Part shown: positions 15,676-24,104 of the stretch, piece after piece | Position numbering within the stretch: position 1 is the first letter of the stretch | Layout of the letters: each line of letters opens with the position of its first letter | Program-made: the position numbers and the translations under genes | The notes under the pieces: model-generated | Databases searched by the model: none | What the model was told of the DNA's origin: nothing | The model's input: the letters and a program-made list of their open reading frames with translations, nothing else | DNA from: Azospirillum ramasamyi | GTDB taxonomy: Bacteria > Pseudomonadota > Alphaproteobacteria > Azospirillales > Azospirillaceae | DNA: 64,000 bases | NCBI RefSeq assembly: GCF_003233655.1 | Contig: NZ_CP029832.1 | Location: 310,001-374,000 of the forward strand | Direction: 5' to 3'

Positions 15676-18250
15676 GGGAACCTATTCGCTGCGCCGCCGC
15701 CTGTTCATCCGGCTGCTCGGCGTGCTGGCGGTTCTGTCCGGCTGCCTGTTCCTGTTCGTCGACGCCTATGCCCGGCGCGCCGCCGACGCCGCCTTCGACC
15801 GCCTGCTGGCGGCGTCCGCCCTGTCCATCGCCGACACGGTGCGGGTGCAGGACGGGCGGTTTCTGGTCGATCTGCCCTATTCCTCGCTCAGCATCCTGGC
15901 CCAGGGCGGCGGAGAGGAGCAGGGCGGCGGGCGCGACCGCCTCTTCTACCGCATCGTCGCGCCGGACGGATCGCCGGTCACGGGATACGACGATCTGCCG
16001 GTGACCGCCAAGTCCGGCACCAGCGTCCGCCCGCAATTCGCCGACGCCACCTACCGCGACGCGCGGGTGCGCGTCGCCACGCTCGACCGCTTCGTGGCGC
16101 AGCCGGGCCTCGCCGGCTGGGTCACCATCGCCGTCGCCCAGACGCGCGAGGAGCGGCAGGCGCTGGCGCGCGACATCCTTGCCAACGCCTTCCTGCCCAT
16201 CGTCTTCGCCATGATGGCCGTGGCCGCGCTGGTGTGGTTCGGCATCCGGCAGGCGCTCGCCCCGCTCGGCTTGCTGGAGCGCGCGCTGCGCGACCGCCAC
16301 GCCCGCGACCTCTCCCCCATCGCCATGCCGCCGCCGCAGGAGGTGTCGCAGCTGGTCCATGCGATCAACCAACTGATGGACAGGCTGAAGGCCAATCTGG
16401 ACACCATGCAGACCTTCCTGGCCGACGCCGCCCACCAGATCCGCACGCCGCTCGCCAGCCTGCGCCTGCAGGCCGAACTGGCGGCCGACGAGGACGATCC
16501 CGCCGCCCTGCGCCGCATCGCCCAGCGGGTCCACCGCAACGCCGTGGAGGCCAGCCAACTGACCAGCCAGCTTCTCAACCACGCCATGGTGATGCACCGC
16601 AGCGAGGCCTTGAACCCCGAGGACGTGGATGTCGGCGCCCTGCTCGAACAGGTGATCCAGCGGGCGAGGCCCGTGGCCGGAGAGACGCCGATCCGGTTGG
16701 AGGTCGATCCCGCTGCCGAATCGGGTCTGGTCCCCGGCGACGCCGTCAGCCTGCGCGAGGCGCTGACCAACCTCGTCGACAACGCCGTGAAATACGCCGG
16801 TGCGGTGAAGCATGACGGATCCGGCGGCGCCATCGACGTGTCCCTGACCCGCCGGCCCGGCGACCGCGGCCTGCGCATCGAGGTGGCCGACCACGGCCCC
16901 GGCATCCCGGACGCGGAGAAGGCGACCGTGCTGACCCGCTTCGGACGCGGCAGCTCGGCGGCCGGGGTCGCCGGCAGCGGGCTGGGGCTTGCCATCGTCC
17001 ATTCCGTCGCCGAGGCGCACGGCGCCGCCCTGTCGCTGCTCGACCGTCCGGGCGGCGGGCTGGTGGCGCGGATCGACTTCCCCGCTGCCCTCGCAAGCGC
17101 CACCACCGCCGCCGTGTCCAATCCCGTCGCCGGCCCGTCCGCCGGCCGGGCCGCATTGCCGGCCATGGCCTTCGCGGCAGTGACCGCGCTGTGGTCGCCC
17201 GCCCCGGCGGCAGCCCAGATGGCGACCCAGATGTCCACGCAGATGGCGACACGGACCATCACCTATCCGGCTCCCGGCACGGCGCGTGAGCGGCTGCGCA
17301 TCCACGCGGCGACCGACCGTCAGGCGATGGAGCCGCTGGTCCTCGACTTCCAGCGCGCGTATCCGGACGTCACGGTGGAGTATGTCGATGCCGGCACGTC
17401 GGAGCTGTATGCCCGCGCGGTCAAGGATGCCGAGACGGACAAGCCCGACCTGCTGATCAGTTCCGCCGCCGACCTTCAGGTCAAGCTGGTGAATGACGGG
17501 CATACCCAGCCCCACATCCCGGCCGACAGCCAGTCCCTGCCGGGCTGGGCCAACTGGCGGAACGAGGCCTTCGGCTTCACCTTCGAGCCGGCGGTGATCG
17601 CCTACGACCGCAACCGTCTGGACGAAGACCGGGTACCGCGCACCCGCGACGCCCTGATCCGGCTGCTGCGCGAGGATCGCACCAATTTCGGCCGGCTGGT
17701 CGCCACCTACGACGTCACCATAAGCGGCATCGGCTATCTCCTGGCCTCGCACGACGCGCTGCTGTTCAGCCAGTATTGGCAGCTGGTGGGGCTGATGGGC
17801 AATGCCCAGGTGCGGACGGCCTGCTGCAGCGCCGACCTTCTCGACATGGTGGAGCGGGGCGAGGCGCTGATCGCCTACAATGTCCTGGGATCCTACGCGC
17901 GGGCACGGGTGGCGGCGGGCGCCCCCATCGGCATCGTGATGCCGGAGGACTACACTCTGGTCGTCTCGCGCGTGGCGGTGATTCCGAAATCGGCGCCGCG
18001 CCCCCGCCTGGCCGGCCTGTTCATCGATTACCTGCTGTCCACCCGCGGGCAGGAGGTGGTTGCCGACCGCTCCGCCCTGTACGCGCTGTCCTCCTCGGTC
18101 ACCCTCGAGGCCTCGGCCGCCGGCCTGCGCTCCAGCACCGTGGCGCCCCTGCAGCCGATAGCGCTCAGCGCGGCGCTGCTGGTCTTCCTCGATCCGCTCA
18201 AGCGCGGAAATTTCCTGCGGCAATGGCGGTCGGCGGTGCAACTGCCCTGA
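15647..18250 (+). CDS. TctE-like sensor histidine kinase fused to a C-terminal periplasmic binding protein domain
   Basis: This 867-residue open frame combines two proteins. Residues 1-480 are a TctE-like kinase: TM1 near 19-40, an external 2CSK-type sensor segment, TM2 near 182-202, a dimerisation box DAAHQIRTPLASL with His263, and ATP-binding motifs TNLVDNAVKY, ADHGPGIP and GSGLGLAIV. A linker and a hydrophobic Ala-rich stretch at about 500-523 (MAFAAVTALW then PAPAAAQ) look like a signal peptide or third TM. Residues about 535-867 are an AfuA/COG1840-type solute-binding domain, usually a separate periplasmic protein. An in-frame ATG at 17165 starts the hydrophobic stretch but has no ribosome-binding site. 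If the segment spans the membrane, the binding domain faces the periplasm. A 12-bp degenerate tandem repeat (17219-17254) lies in the linker. Confidence 0.85.
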   Translation: MWRKSATGNEGTYSLRRRLFIRLLGVLAVLSGCLFLFVDAYARRAADAAFDRLLAASALSIADTVRVQDGRFLVDLPYSSLSILAQGGGEEQGGGRDRLFYRIVAPDGSPVTGYDDLPVTAKSGTSVRPQFADATYRDARVRVATLDRFVAQPGLAGWVTIAVAQTREERQALARDILANAFLPIVFAMMAVAALVWFGIRQALAPLGLLERALRDRHARDLSPIAMPPPQEVSQLVHAINQLMDRLKANLDTMQTFLADAAHQIRTPLASLRLQAELAADEDDPAALRRIAQRVHRNAVEASQLTSQLLNHAMVMHRSEALNPEDVDVGALLEQVIQRARPVAGETPIRLEVDPAAESGLVPGDAVSLREALTNLVDNAVKYAGAVKHDGSGGAIDVSLTRRPGDRGLRIEVADHGPGIPDAEKATVLTRFGRGSSAAGVAGSGLGLAIVHSVAEAHGAALSLLDRPGGGLVARIDFPAALASATTAAVSNPVAGPSAGRAALPAMAFAAVTALWSPAPAAAQMATQMSTQMATRTITYPAPGTARERLRIHAATDRQAMEPLVLDFQRAYPDVTVEYVDAGTSELYARAVKDAETDKPDLLISSAADLQVKLVNDGHTQPHIPADSQSLPGWANWRNEAFGFTFEPAVIAYDRNRLDEDRVPRTRDALIRLLREDRTNFGRLVATYDVTISGIGYLLASHDALLFSQYWQLVGLMGNAQVRTACCSADLLDMVERGEALIAYNVLGSYARARVAAGAPIGIVMPEDYTLVVSRVAVIPKSAPRPRLAGLFIDYLLSTRGQEVVADRSALYALSSSVTLEASAAGLRSSTVAPLQPIALSAALLVFLDPLKRGNFLRQWRSAVQLP

Positions 18251-18271
18251 TACCAGCGGTGATCGATGCCG

Positions 18272-18991
18272 TCACAGGATGCCGAGCCGCTCCTTGACCT
18301 GGGGGAAGAAGCGCCGGCTCACGGGGATCACATGGCCGCGCTTCGTGACGATCTCCGCGAGGCCGTTTTCAAGGAAGTTGATCTTCTCGATGCAGTCGGT
18401 GTTGACCAGATACTGCCGGTGGCAGCGCAGCAACGGCGTGCGGTCCTGAAGGATGTGGAGGGGAAGCTCCGTCGGCCGTTCGGTGCCGTCGGTGGAGACC
18501 ACATAGACGCCGCTGGCGCCGGACGCCACATGCTCGACATCCTCCATGCGCACCAGATGCACATGGTGCTGGCCGAAACAGGGGATCTGGCGCAGCTGGT
18601 TGGCCCCCGGAAGCTGGTCGATCTTCTGCGGTTCGCGCTCCCGGCGGAGGCGCTGCAGCGTCTTGTCGAGGCGGGCCTGGTTGATCGGCTTCAGCAGGTA
18701 ATCGAAGGCATGCTGTTCGAACGCCTGCACAGCATACTCGTCGTAAGCCGTCAGGAAGACGATGTGCGGCATCTTTTCGTGGTCGAGCATGCTCAGCATC
18801 TCGATGCCGCTCACCCGCGGCATTTGGATGTCCAGGAACACGACGTCCGGCTTTTCCCGGTTGATCACGCCGATGGCATCGATCGCGTTGCTGCATTCCC
18901 CGATGACGTTGATATCCTCGGCCTTCGAGAGAACGCGGCGAAGCTCCTTGCGGGCGAGCGGTTCGTCATCGACGATAAGCACGTTGATCAT
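18272..18991 (-). CDS. LytTR-family response regulator (BtsR/YpdB-like)
   Basis: This 239-residue regulator has a receiver domain (DD at 8-9, phospho-acceptor Asp54 in VVFLDIQMP, FLTAYDEYAVQAFE, Lys in YLLKPI). A C-terminal LytTR DNA-binding domain follows, with VYVVSTDGTE, PLLRCHRQYLVNTDCI and GHVIPVSRRFFPQVKERL. LytTR proteins bind direct repeats in DNA. It is translationally coupled to the upstream sensor by an ATGA overlap. The pair is divergent from serine transport and serine deaminase genes, and E. coli relatives (BtsSR, YpdAB) respond to pyruvate, the product of serine deamination. Confidence 0.93.
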   Translation of the reverse strand: MINVLIVDDEPLARKELRRVLSKAEDINVIGECSNAIDAIGVINREKPDVVFLDIQMPRVSGIEMLSMLDHEKMPHIVFLTAYDEYAVQAFEQHAFDYLLKPINQARLDKTLQRLRREREPQKIDQLPGANQLRQIPCFGQHHVHLVRMEDVEHVASGASGVYVVSTDGTERPTELPLHILQDRTPLLRCHRQYLVNTDCIEKINFLENGLAEIVTKRGHVIPVSRRFFPQVKERLGIL

Positions 18992-20685
18992 TTGGAAGTG
19001 GCCTCCAAAGGAACCCGGATCGTGATGCGGGTGAATACATCCCGCTCGAACTCAACGTTAACACCGTATGAAGGACCAAAATAGTTCTTGATGCGGCGGT
19101 CGACCAGACTCATTCCGAGCCCCTGACCCTTCGGTTTTTTTGGTTCGTACAGACCGGCATTGTCTTCGACATCGACAACGAGAACTTCGCCCTCCTGTCG
19201 GGCCTTAATGGAAACATGCCCGGGCCTGAGCAACTGCGAAGTGCCATGCTTTATGGCGTTTTCCACCACCGGCTGAAGCGTGAAGGCAGGCAGCCGCACC
19301 CGGCCCAGGTTTTCGGGAACGTCGATGTCCACCGACAGGCGGTCGGAAAAGCGCGCGAGTTCGATCTGCAGATAGGCGCTCACATGCTCGATCTCCTCCG
19401 ACAGCGGGGCGATTTGGCTCGGGCGCTTCAGGTTCATGCGGAAGAAGGTGGACAGGTCGCCGATCAGGTCGCGGGCCTTTTCCGGTTCGTCGCAGGTGAC
19501 GGCGGCGATGGTGTTCAGCGCGTTGAACAGGAAATGCGGGTTCACCTGGGCGTGCAGAAGCTTGATCTCCGCCTGCGCCAGCATCGCCTTCTGCTCTTCG
19601 TAGCGGCCGGCGAGGATCTGGCTCGACAGCAGCTTGGCGATGCCTTCGCCCAGCGTGCGGTTGATGGTGGAGAACAGCTTGGTCTTGGGTTCGTACAGCT
19701 TGATCGTGCCGATGACGTGGCTGTCCTCGCCGACCAGCGGGATGACCAGCGACGCCCCCAGCGGGCAGGTCGGGCTGATCGAGCACTGATAGGCCACCTC
19801 GTTGCCGTCGGCATAGATGACCTCGTTGTTGGCGATGGCGTCCAGCGTGCTCGTCGAGGAAATCCGCGTGCCGGGCAGGTGGTGGTCGTCGCCGACGCCG
19901 ATGAAGGCGAGGATCTTCTCGCGGTCGGTGATGGCGACGGCGCCCACCCCGGTTTCCTCATAGATGATCCTGGCGACGGTCATGCTGTTTTCCTGGTTGA
20001 AGCCCCGGCGCAGCACGCCGTCGGCCCGCGCGGCGATGGCCAGCGCCTTGGCGGAAAACAGGCTGGACTGCCGTTCGATCAATGCCCGGCGGTCGAGCAG
20101 GATGCCGATGAACATCGCCGCGCCCAGCGTGTTGGCGATCAGTTCCGGCACCGCGATCAACAGGACGATCTCCAGCGTCTGGTCGAAGGGACGCGCCACC
20201 GCGAGGTCGATCAGCAGTTCGATCACGACGCCGACGAAGGTCAGGGCGCCGGCCTTGACCGGATCGAACAGGGTGCGGACCTTGCCTTTCCGGATGAGGT
20301 GGCGATGCATCAGGCCGCCCAGCAGGCCTTGCGCGACGATGCCGAGGGCGGCGGCGAGCGCGAAGGAACCACCCAGCGAATAGCGGTACAGCCCCCCGGT
20401 AATTCCCACCGCGACGCCGACCACCGGCCCGCCGAGAAGCCCGCCGAGCACCGCGCCGATCGCCGGCGTGTTGGCGATGGCCTGGATCACCGGCATGCCG
20501 AGGATCGCTCCCATCATGCAGAACAGCGAGAAGATGACGTAGCAGGCCAGCTTGTGCGGCGGCCGGATCGTCACATGGGTAAGCGGGATGAAGAACTTCG
20601 TCCTGCTGAGGAGATAGGCCACCACCAGATAGACGCACATCTGCTGGAGAAGCACGAGTGACAGGCTCACAGGATCAATCAGCAT
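18988..20685 (-). CDS. LytS-family sensor histidine kinase (BtsS/YpdA-like)
   Basis: This 565-residue membrane sensor has an N-terminal 5TM-LYT domain of about 200 residues (repeated hydrophobic segments, GGLLGGPVVGVAVGITGGLYR). A GAF-like domain follows (about 225-355), then the LytS-type kinase box HAQVNPHFLFNALNTI with its His, and an ATPase domain with LQPVVENAIKHG and GQGLGMSLVDRRI. In E. coli relatives the membrane domain binds pyruvate. It is the first gene of a two-gene operon with the LytTR regulator and divergent from sdaC. Confidence 0.93.
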   Translation of the reverse strand: MLIDPVSLSLVLLQQMCVYLVVAYLLSRTKFFIPLTHVTIRPPHKLACYVIFSLFCMMGAILGMPVIQAIANTPAIGAVLGGLLGGPVVGVAVGITGGLYRYSLGGSFALAAALGIVAQGLLGGLMHRHLIRKGKVRTLFDPVKAGALTFVGVVIELLIDLAVARPFDQTLEIVLLIAVPELIANTLGAAMFIGILLDRRALIERQSSLFSAKALAIAARADGVLRRGFNQENSMTVARIIYEETGVGAVAITDREKILAFIGVGDDHHLPGTRISSTSTLDAIANNEVIYADGNEVAYQCSISPTCPLGASLVIPLVGEDSHVIGTIKLYEPKTKLFSTINRTLGEGIAKLLSSQILAGRYEEQKAMLAQAEIKLLHAQVNPHFLFNALNTIAAVTCDEPEKARDLIGDLSTFFRMNLKRPSQIAPLSEEIEHVSAYLQIELARFSDRLSVDIDVPENLGRVRLPAFTLQPVVENAIKHGTSQLLRPGHVSIKARQEGEVLVVDVEDNAGLYEPKKPKGQGLGMSLVDRRIKNYFGPSYGVNVEFERDVFTRITIRVPLEATSK

Positions 20686-20871
20686 AGGTTAAGGCTCCCT
20701 GCACCCGCGCGTCCGGGCCATACGATCCGCGCAGATGGGCAACGGCAAGTGCCGGGTCAAGACGCAGGGCTTGAATCTTCGTCGGCTGAAAGGCCCAGGG
20801 GAAGAGGCGGGGTGAGGGGGCGCATTGCGTGGATTTTCCGCAGGTTCCGCCATGTGTGCCCCCCTCCCCTT

Positions 20872-20898
20872 GGCCCCCTCCCAGGGGGGAAAGGGGCC
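20872..20898. other. GC-rich hairpin in the lytS-sdaC intergenic region
   Basis: GGCCCC (20872-20877) pairs with GGGGCC (20893-20898) around an A/G-rich loop, inside a C- and G-tract region with no open frame of coding character. It may be a decayed intergenic repeat element. Confidence 0.3.
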
Positions 20899-20985
20899 CC
20901 GCTGGCATCGGGAGCCCGCCGCTCGCCCTCCGCCGCCTCCGCTCAGTTCCCCATTCCGCCGCTCATTTCGCTATTCCACCGCTCC
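20899..20985. promoter_or_regulatory. Array of CCGCTC direct repeats at exact 20-bp spacing, putative LytTR sites
   Basis: CCGCTC occurs at 20919, 20939, 20959 and 20979, exactly 20 bp apart, and a weaker CCGCTG at 20899 continues the series. The last three copies read TCCGCTCA, GCCGCTCA and ACCGCTCC. As I recall, the E. coli BtsR motif is a direct repeat of ACC(G/A)CT(C/T)A. The array ends 117 bp before the sdaC start and faces the divergent lytS gene. Two helical turns between copies fits LytTR binding along one face of DNA. Confidence 0.65.
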
Positions 20986-21102
20986 CGAGTTCAGACAGGC
21001 ATTGTCGCCGGGGCGTTGATAAGTTTCCTCCAGGTCAACAAAGCGCAGCCTTTCCCGGATGACCCGAGCATCCACAATCAAAGGCATGCTGGAGGCATAG
21101 AT

Positions 21103-22377
21103 ATGGTCAGCATCTCAACGGAATCCACGAGGCTCGGCAATCCGCCACTTCCGTGGACCAAGCATGATACCATGTGGATGCTTGGGCTCTTCGGAACGGC
21201 TATTGGCGCAGGCACGCTCTTTCTTCCCATCAACGCCGGTATCGGCGGTTTCTGGCCGCTGGCGGTGATGGCGGTCATCGCCTTCCCGATGACCTATCTC
21301 GCCCACCGGGGCCTCTGCCGCTTCATCCTGTCCTCATCAAAGCCCGGCAGCGACATCACCGAAGTGGTGGCCGAGCATTTCGGCACCACCGCCGGCAAGT
21401 TCATCACCCTGCTGTACTTCTTCACCATCCTGCCGATCCTGCTGATCTACGGCGTCGGCCTGACCAACACGGTCGAAAGCCTGATGGTGAATCAGCTGGG
21501 CATGGTGCCGCCGCCGCGCATCCTGCTGTCTCTGGGCCTGATCCTCGGCCTGATGGGCGTGATCAAGCTGGGCGAGCAGATGGTCGTGCGGGTCATGGGC
21601 TGGCTGGTCTATCCCTTCGTCTTCGTCCTGCTGGGCATCGGCCTGTATCTCGCCCCCGACTGGAACGGCGCGATCCTCGAGCAGACCCCGACCGTCGGCC
21701 AGTTCAGCCTGACCCTGTGGCTCAGCATCCCGGCCCTGGTGTTCTCCTTCAACCACTCCCCCGCCATCTCCCGCTTCGTCGTCGCCCAGCAGAACCAGTA
21801 TGGTGAGGATGCCGAGGCCCAGACCACCCGCATCGAAAAGTACGCGGTCGTCATGATGGTCCTGGTTGTCATGTTCTTCGTGTTCAGCTGCGTCTTCGCC
21901 CTGAGCCCGCAGGACCTGGCCGAAGCGAAGGCCCAGAACATCTCGATCCTGTCCTACCTCGGCAACAAGTTCGACAACCCGCTGATGGCCGTCCTGACGC
22001 CGCTCGTGGCCTTCGTGGCGATCACCAAGTCCTTCTTCGGCCACTATCTCGGCGCCCGTGAAGGTCTGAACGGTCTGATCTCCCAGCAGCTGCGCAGCCA
22101 GGGCAAGTCGGTCAACGAAAAGGCAATCAACCGCTTCAGCGCCCTGTTCATGGTCGCCGCCGTCTGGATCGCCGCCACCCTGAACCCCAGCATCCTGGGC
22201 ATGATCGAAACCCTCTGCGGTCCCATCATCGCCGCCCTGCTCTTCATCATGCCGATGTACGCGATCCGTAAGGTGCCTGCCATGCGCAAGTACGCCGGTC
22301 AGCCGGGCAACGTGGTGGTGCTCTTCATCGGCAGCGTGGCGATGTCCGCCATCCTCTACTCCCTGCTCAGCCTCTGA
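21103..22377 (+). CDS. sdaC: Serine/threonine transporter of the HAAAP family
   Basis: This 424-residue membrane protein has about 11 hydrophobic segments, from MWMLGLFGTAIGAGTLFLPI to the C-terminal VVVLFIGSVAMSAILYSLLSL. It shows HAAAP-family landmarks: the GTAIGAGTLFLPINAG first helix, SFNHSPAISRF in the middle, and FVAITKSFFGHYLGAREG. It imports serine, probably with protons, across the inner membrane. ATG 21103 follows GGAGG by 7 bp. The L-serine dehydratase gene lies 146 bp downstream, which supports serine over other substrates. Confidence 0.9.
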   Translation: MVSISTESTRLGNPPLPWTKHDTMWMLGLFGTAIGAGTLFLPINAGIGGFWPLAVMAVIAFPMTYLAHRGLCRFILSSSKPGSDITEVVAEHFGTTAGKFITLLYFFTILPILLIYGVGLTNTVESLMVNQLGMVPPPRILLSLGLILGLMGVIKLGEQMVVRVMGWLVYPFVFVLLGIGLYLAPDWNGAILEQTPTVGQFSLTLWLSIPALVFSFNHSPAISRFVVAQQNQYGEDAEAQTTRIEKYAVVMMVLVVMFFVFSCVFALSPQDLAEAKAQNISILSYLGNKFDNPLMAVLTPLVAFVAITKSFFGHYLGAREGLNGLISQQLRSQGKSVNEKAINRFSALFMVAAVWIAATLNPSILGMIETLCGPIIAALLFIMPMYAIRKVPAMRKYAGQPGNVVVLFIGSVAMSAILYSLLSL

Positions 22378-22413
22378 CGATCCCTCTCTCCCCTGCCCAC
22401 CGTTTCCGCTCAA

Positions 22414-22444
22414 GGCGGCCCCGTCCACCGCGACGGGTGCCGCC
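22414..22444. other. Strong hairpin between sdaC and sdaA
   Basis: GGCGGCCCCGTC (22414-22425) pairs with GACGGG-T-GCCGCC (22432-22444), giving 12 pairs with one bulge. No T run follows. It may stabilise the sdaC end of a shared transcript or reduce read-through into sdaA. Confidence 0.5.
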
Positions 22445-22523
22445 TGAAGCGGCGAAGACGTGAAGAACCGGCCTGGCATCTCTCCTGAGGTTCCCGGGGC
22501 CGTCCACAGGAAGGAAGCAAGCC

Positions 22524-23930
22524 ATGATCAGCATGTTCGATCTCTACAAGGTCGGTATCGGCCCCTCCAGCTCGCACACGGTGGGACCGATGAGGGCCGC
22601 CAAGCAGTTCGTGGACGCCCTTCGGTCCTGCGGCGGTTTCGAGGCCACCACCCGCGTCGCGGTGGACATCTACGGTTCGCTGGCGCTGACCGGCAAAGGC
22701 CACCACACCGACGTCGCCCTCATGCTGGGCCTCGCCGGGAACCTGCCGGACACCGTCGCCATCGACACGATCCCCGCCTTCCTCCAGCATGTGCGCAACT
22801 CGCACACCCTGCCGCTGGGCCAGGAGGGCAAGCCGATCGACTTCCCGCCGACGGCCATCACCTTCCACCGGTCAAACCTGCCCCGGCACGAGAACGGCAT
22901 GACGATCCAGGCCTTCGACGGCGACCGGCTGCTTCTGGGCAAGATCTATTATTCGATCGGCGGCGGCTTCGTCGTAGAGGACGAGAATTTCGGCAAGCAG
23001 AGCACCGACGAGGTGGAGGTTCCCTATCCCTACGCCTCGGCCGCCGAACTGCTGGACCACTGCCGGAAGACCGGCCTGTCATTCTCCGGCCTGGTCCTCC
23101 AGAACGAGCTGAGCCTGCACAGCAACCAGGAGATCCGCGACTATTTCACCAACATCTGGCAGACGATGCGCGACTGCATGGAACGCGGCATGACGACCGA
23201 AGGCGTGCTGCCCGGTCCGATGCGGGTTCCGCGCCGGGCCGCCGCCCTGCGCCGCCAGCTGGCCTCGTCGGAAGCTCTGTCGCGCGACCCGATGAACGTG
23301 GTCGATTGGGTCAACATGTTCGCCTTCGCGGTGAATGAGGAGAATGCGGCGGGCGGCCGCGTCGTCACCGCGCCGACCAACGGGGCCTGCGGCATCGTCC
23401 CGGCGGTGCTCGCCTACTACCACAACTTCATCAAGCCGGTGGACGAGGACGCCTGCATCCGCTTCTTCCTGGCCTCCGCCGCCATCGGCGCGCTTTACAA
23501 GCAGAACGCCTCCATCTCGGGTGCCGAGGTCGGCTGCCAGGGCGAGGTCGGCGTCGCCTGCTCGATGGCCGCCGGCGGTCTTGCCGACCTGATGGGCGGC
23601 AGCCCCGAACAGGTGTGCATCGCCGCCGAGATCGCGATGGAGCACAACCTCGGCCTGACCTGCGACCCGGTCGGCGGGCAGGTGCAGATCCCCTGCATCG
23701 AGCGCAACGCCATGGGCGCCATGAAGGCGATCAACGCGACCCGCATGGCCCTGCACCGGACCAGCGAGCCGCTGGTGTCGCTCGACAAGGTCATCGAGAC
23801 GATGTTCGAGACCGGCAAGGACATGGACCCGAAATACCGGGAAACCTCCTGCGGCGGTCTGGCGCTCAAGGTGGTCGCGCAGCCCTCACAGCAGACCCAG
23901 GAGGCCGAAAGCATCAACTGGGCGGCCTGA
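22524..23930 (+). CDS. sdaA: L-serine ammonia-lyase (iron-sulfur, single-chain)
   Basis: This 468-residue enzyme deaminates L-serine to pyruvate and ammonia in the cytosol. The N-terminal beta domain contains the IGPSSSHTVGPMRAA signature. The alpha domain has TAPTNGACGIVPAVL, SGAEVGCQGEVGVACSMAA, HNLGLTCDPVGGQVQIPC, and cysteines placed to ligate the 4Fe-4S cluster. Length matches the type II fused form. It follows sdaC and ends in a strong terminator, so sdaC-sdaA is a serine uptake and catabolism unit, probably controlled by the divergent LytS/LytTR pair. Confidence 0.96.
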   Translation: MISMFDLYKVGIGPSSSHTVGPMRAAKQFVDALRSCGGFEATTRVAVDIYGSLALTGKGHHTDVALMLGLAGNLPDTVAIDTIPAFLQHVRNSHTLPLGQEGKPIDFPPTAITFHRSNLPRHENGMTIQAFDGDRLLLGKIYYSIGGGFVVEDENFGKQSTDEVEVPYPYASAAELLDHCRKTGLSFSGLVLQNELSLHSNQEIRDYFTNIWQTMRDCMERGMTTEGVLPGPMRVPRRAAALRRQLASSEALSRDPMNVVDWVNMFAFAVNEENAAGGRVVTAPTNGACGIVPAVLAYYHNFIKPVDEDACIRFFLASAAIGALYKQNASISGAEVGCQGEVGVACSMAAGGLADLMGGSPEQVCIAAEIAMEHNLGLTCDPVGGQVQIPCIERNAMGAMKAINATRMALHRTSEPLVSLDKVIETMFETGKDMDPKYRETSCGGLALKVVAQPSQQTQEAESINWAA

Positions 23931-23965
23931 CGCCGCCCGCCCGCCTCCCGAATTGGCCTTACAAC

Positions 23966-24003
23966 ACAGGGCGCCCGTGTCACCCGACACGGGCGCCCTG
24001 TTG
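23966..24003 (+). terminator. Rho-independent-type terminator after sdaA
   Basis: CAGGGCGCCCGTGTC and its exact complement form a 15-bp stem with a 4-base loop (23967-24000), extended by one A-T pair. Only a short TT follows, which is common in GC-rich genomes. Confidence 0.85.
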
Positions 24004-24045
24004 CGCATCACGCGCAGCCCAGCCCCGTGAAAACGGCAATCAAAC

Positions 24046-24075
24046 TTGACGTTGTCCGCAATCCCTTCGTACACG
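24046..24075 (+). promoter_or_regulatory. Possible sigma-70-type promoter for the M20 peptidase gene
   Basis: TTGACG at 24046-24051 is followed, 18 bp later, by TACACG. The surrounding 24030-24150 is noticeably more AT-rich than the window average. Confidence 0.4.
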
Positions 24076-24104
24076 TTGTATTACAAGACCGTGAGGGGGA
24101 AGAA

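Noticed and set aside
15536..18241. A 901-codon open frame on the minus strand across the kinase fusion
   Set aside because: The plus-strand frame carries intact kinase and binding-protein motifs; the antisense frame has none.
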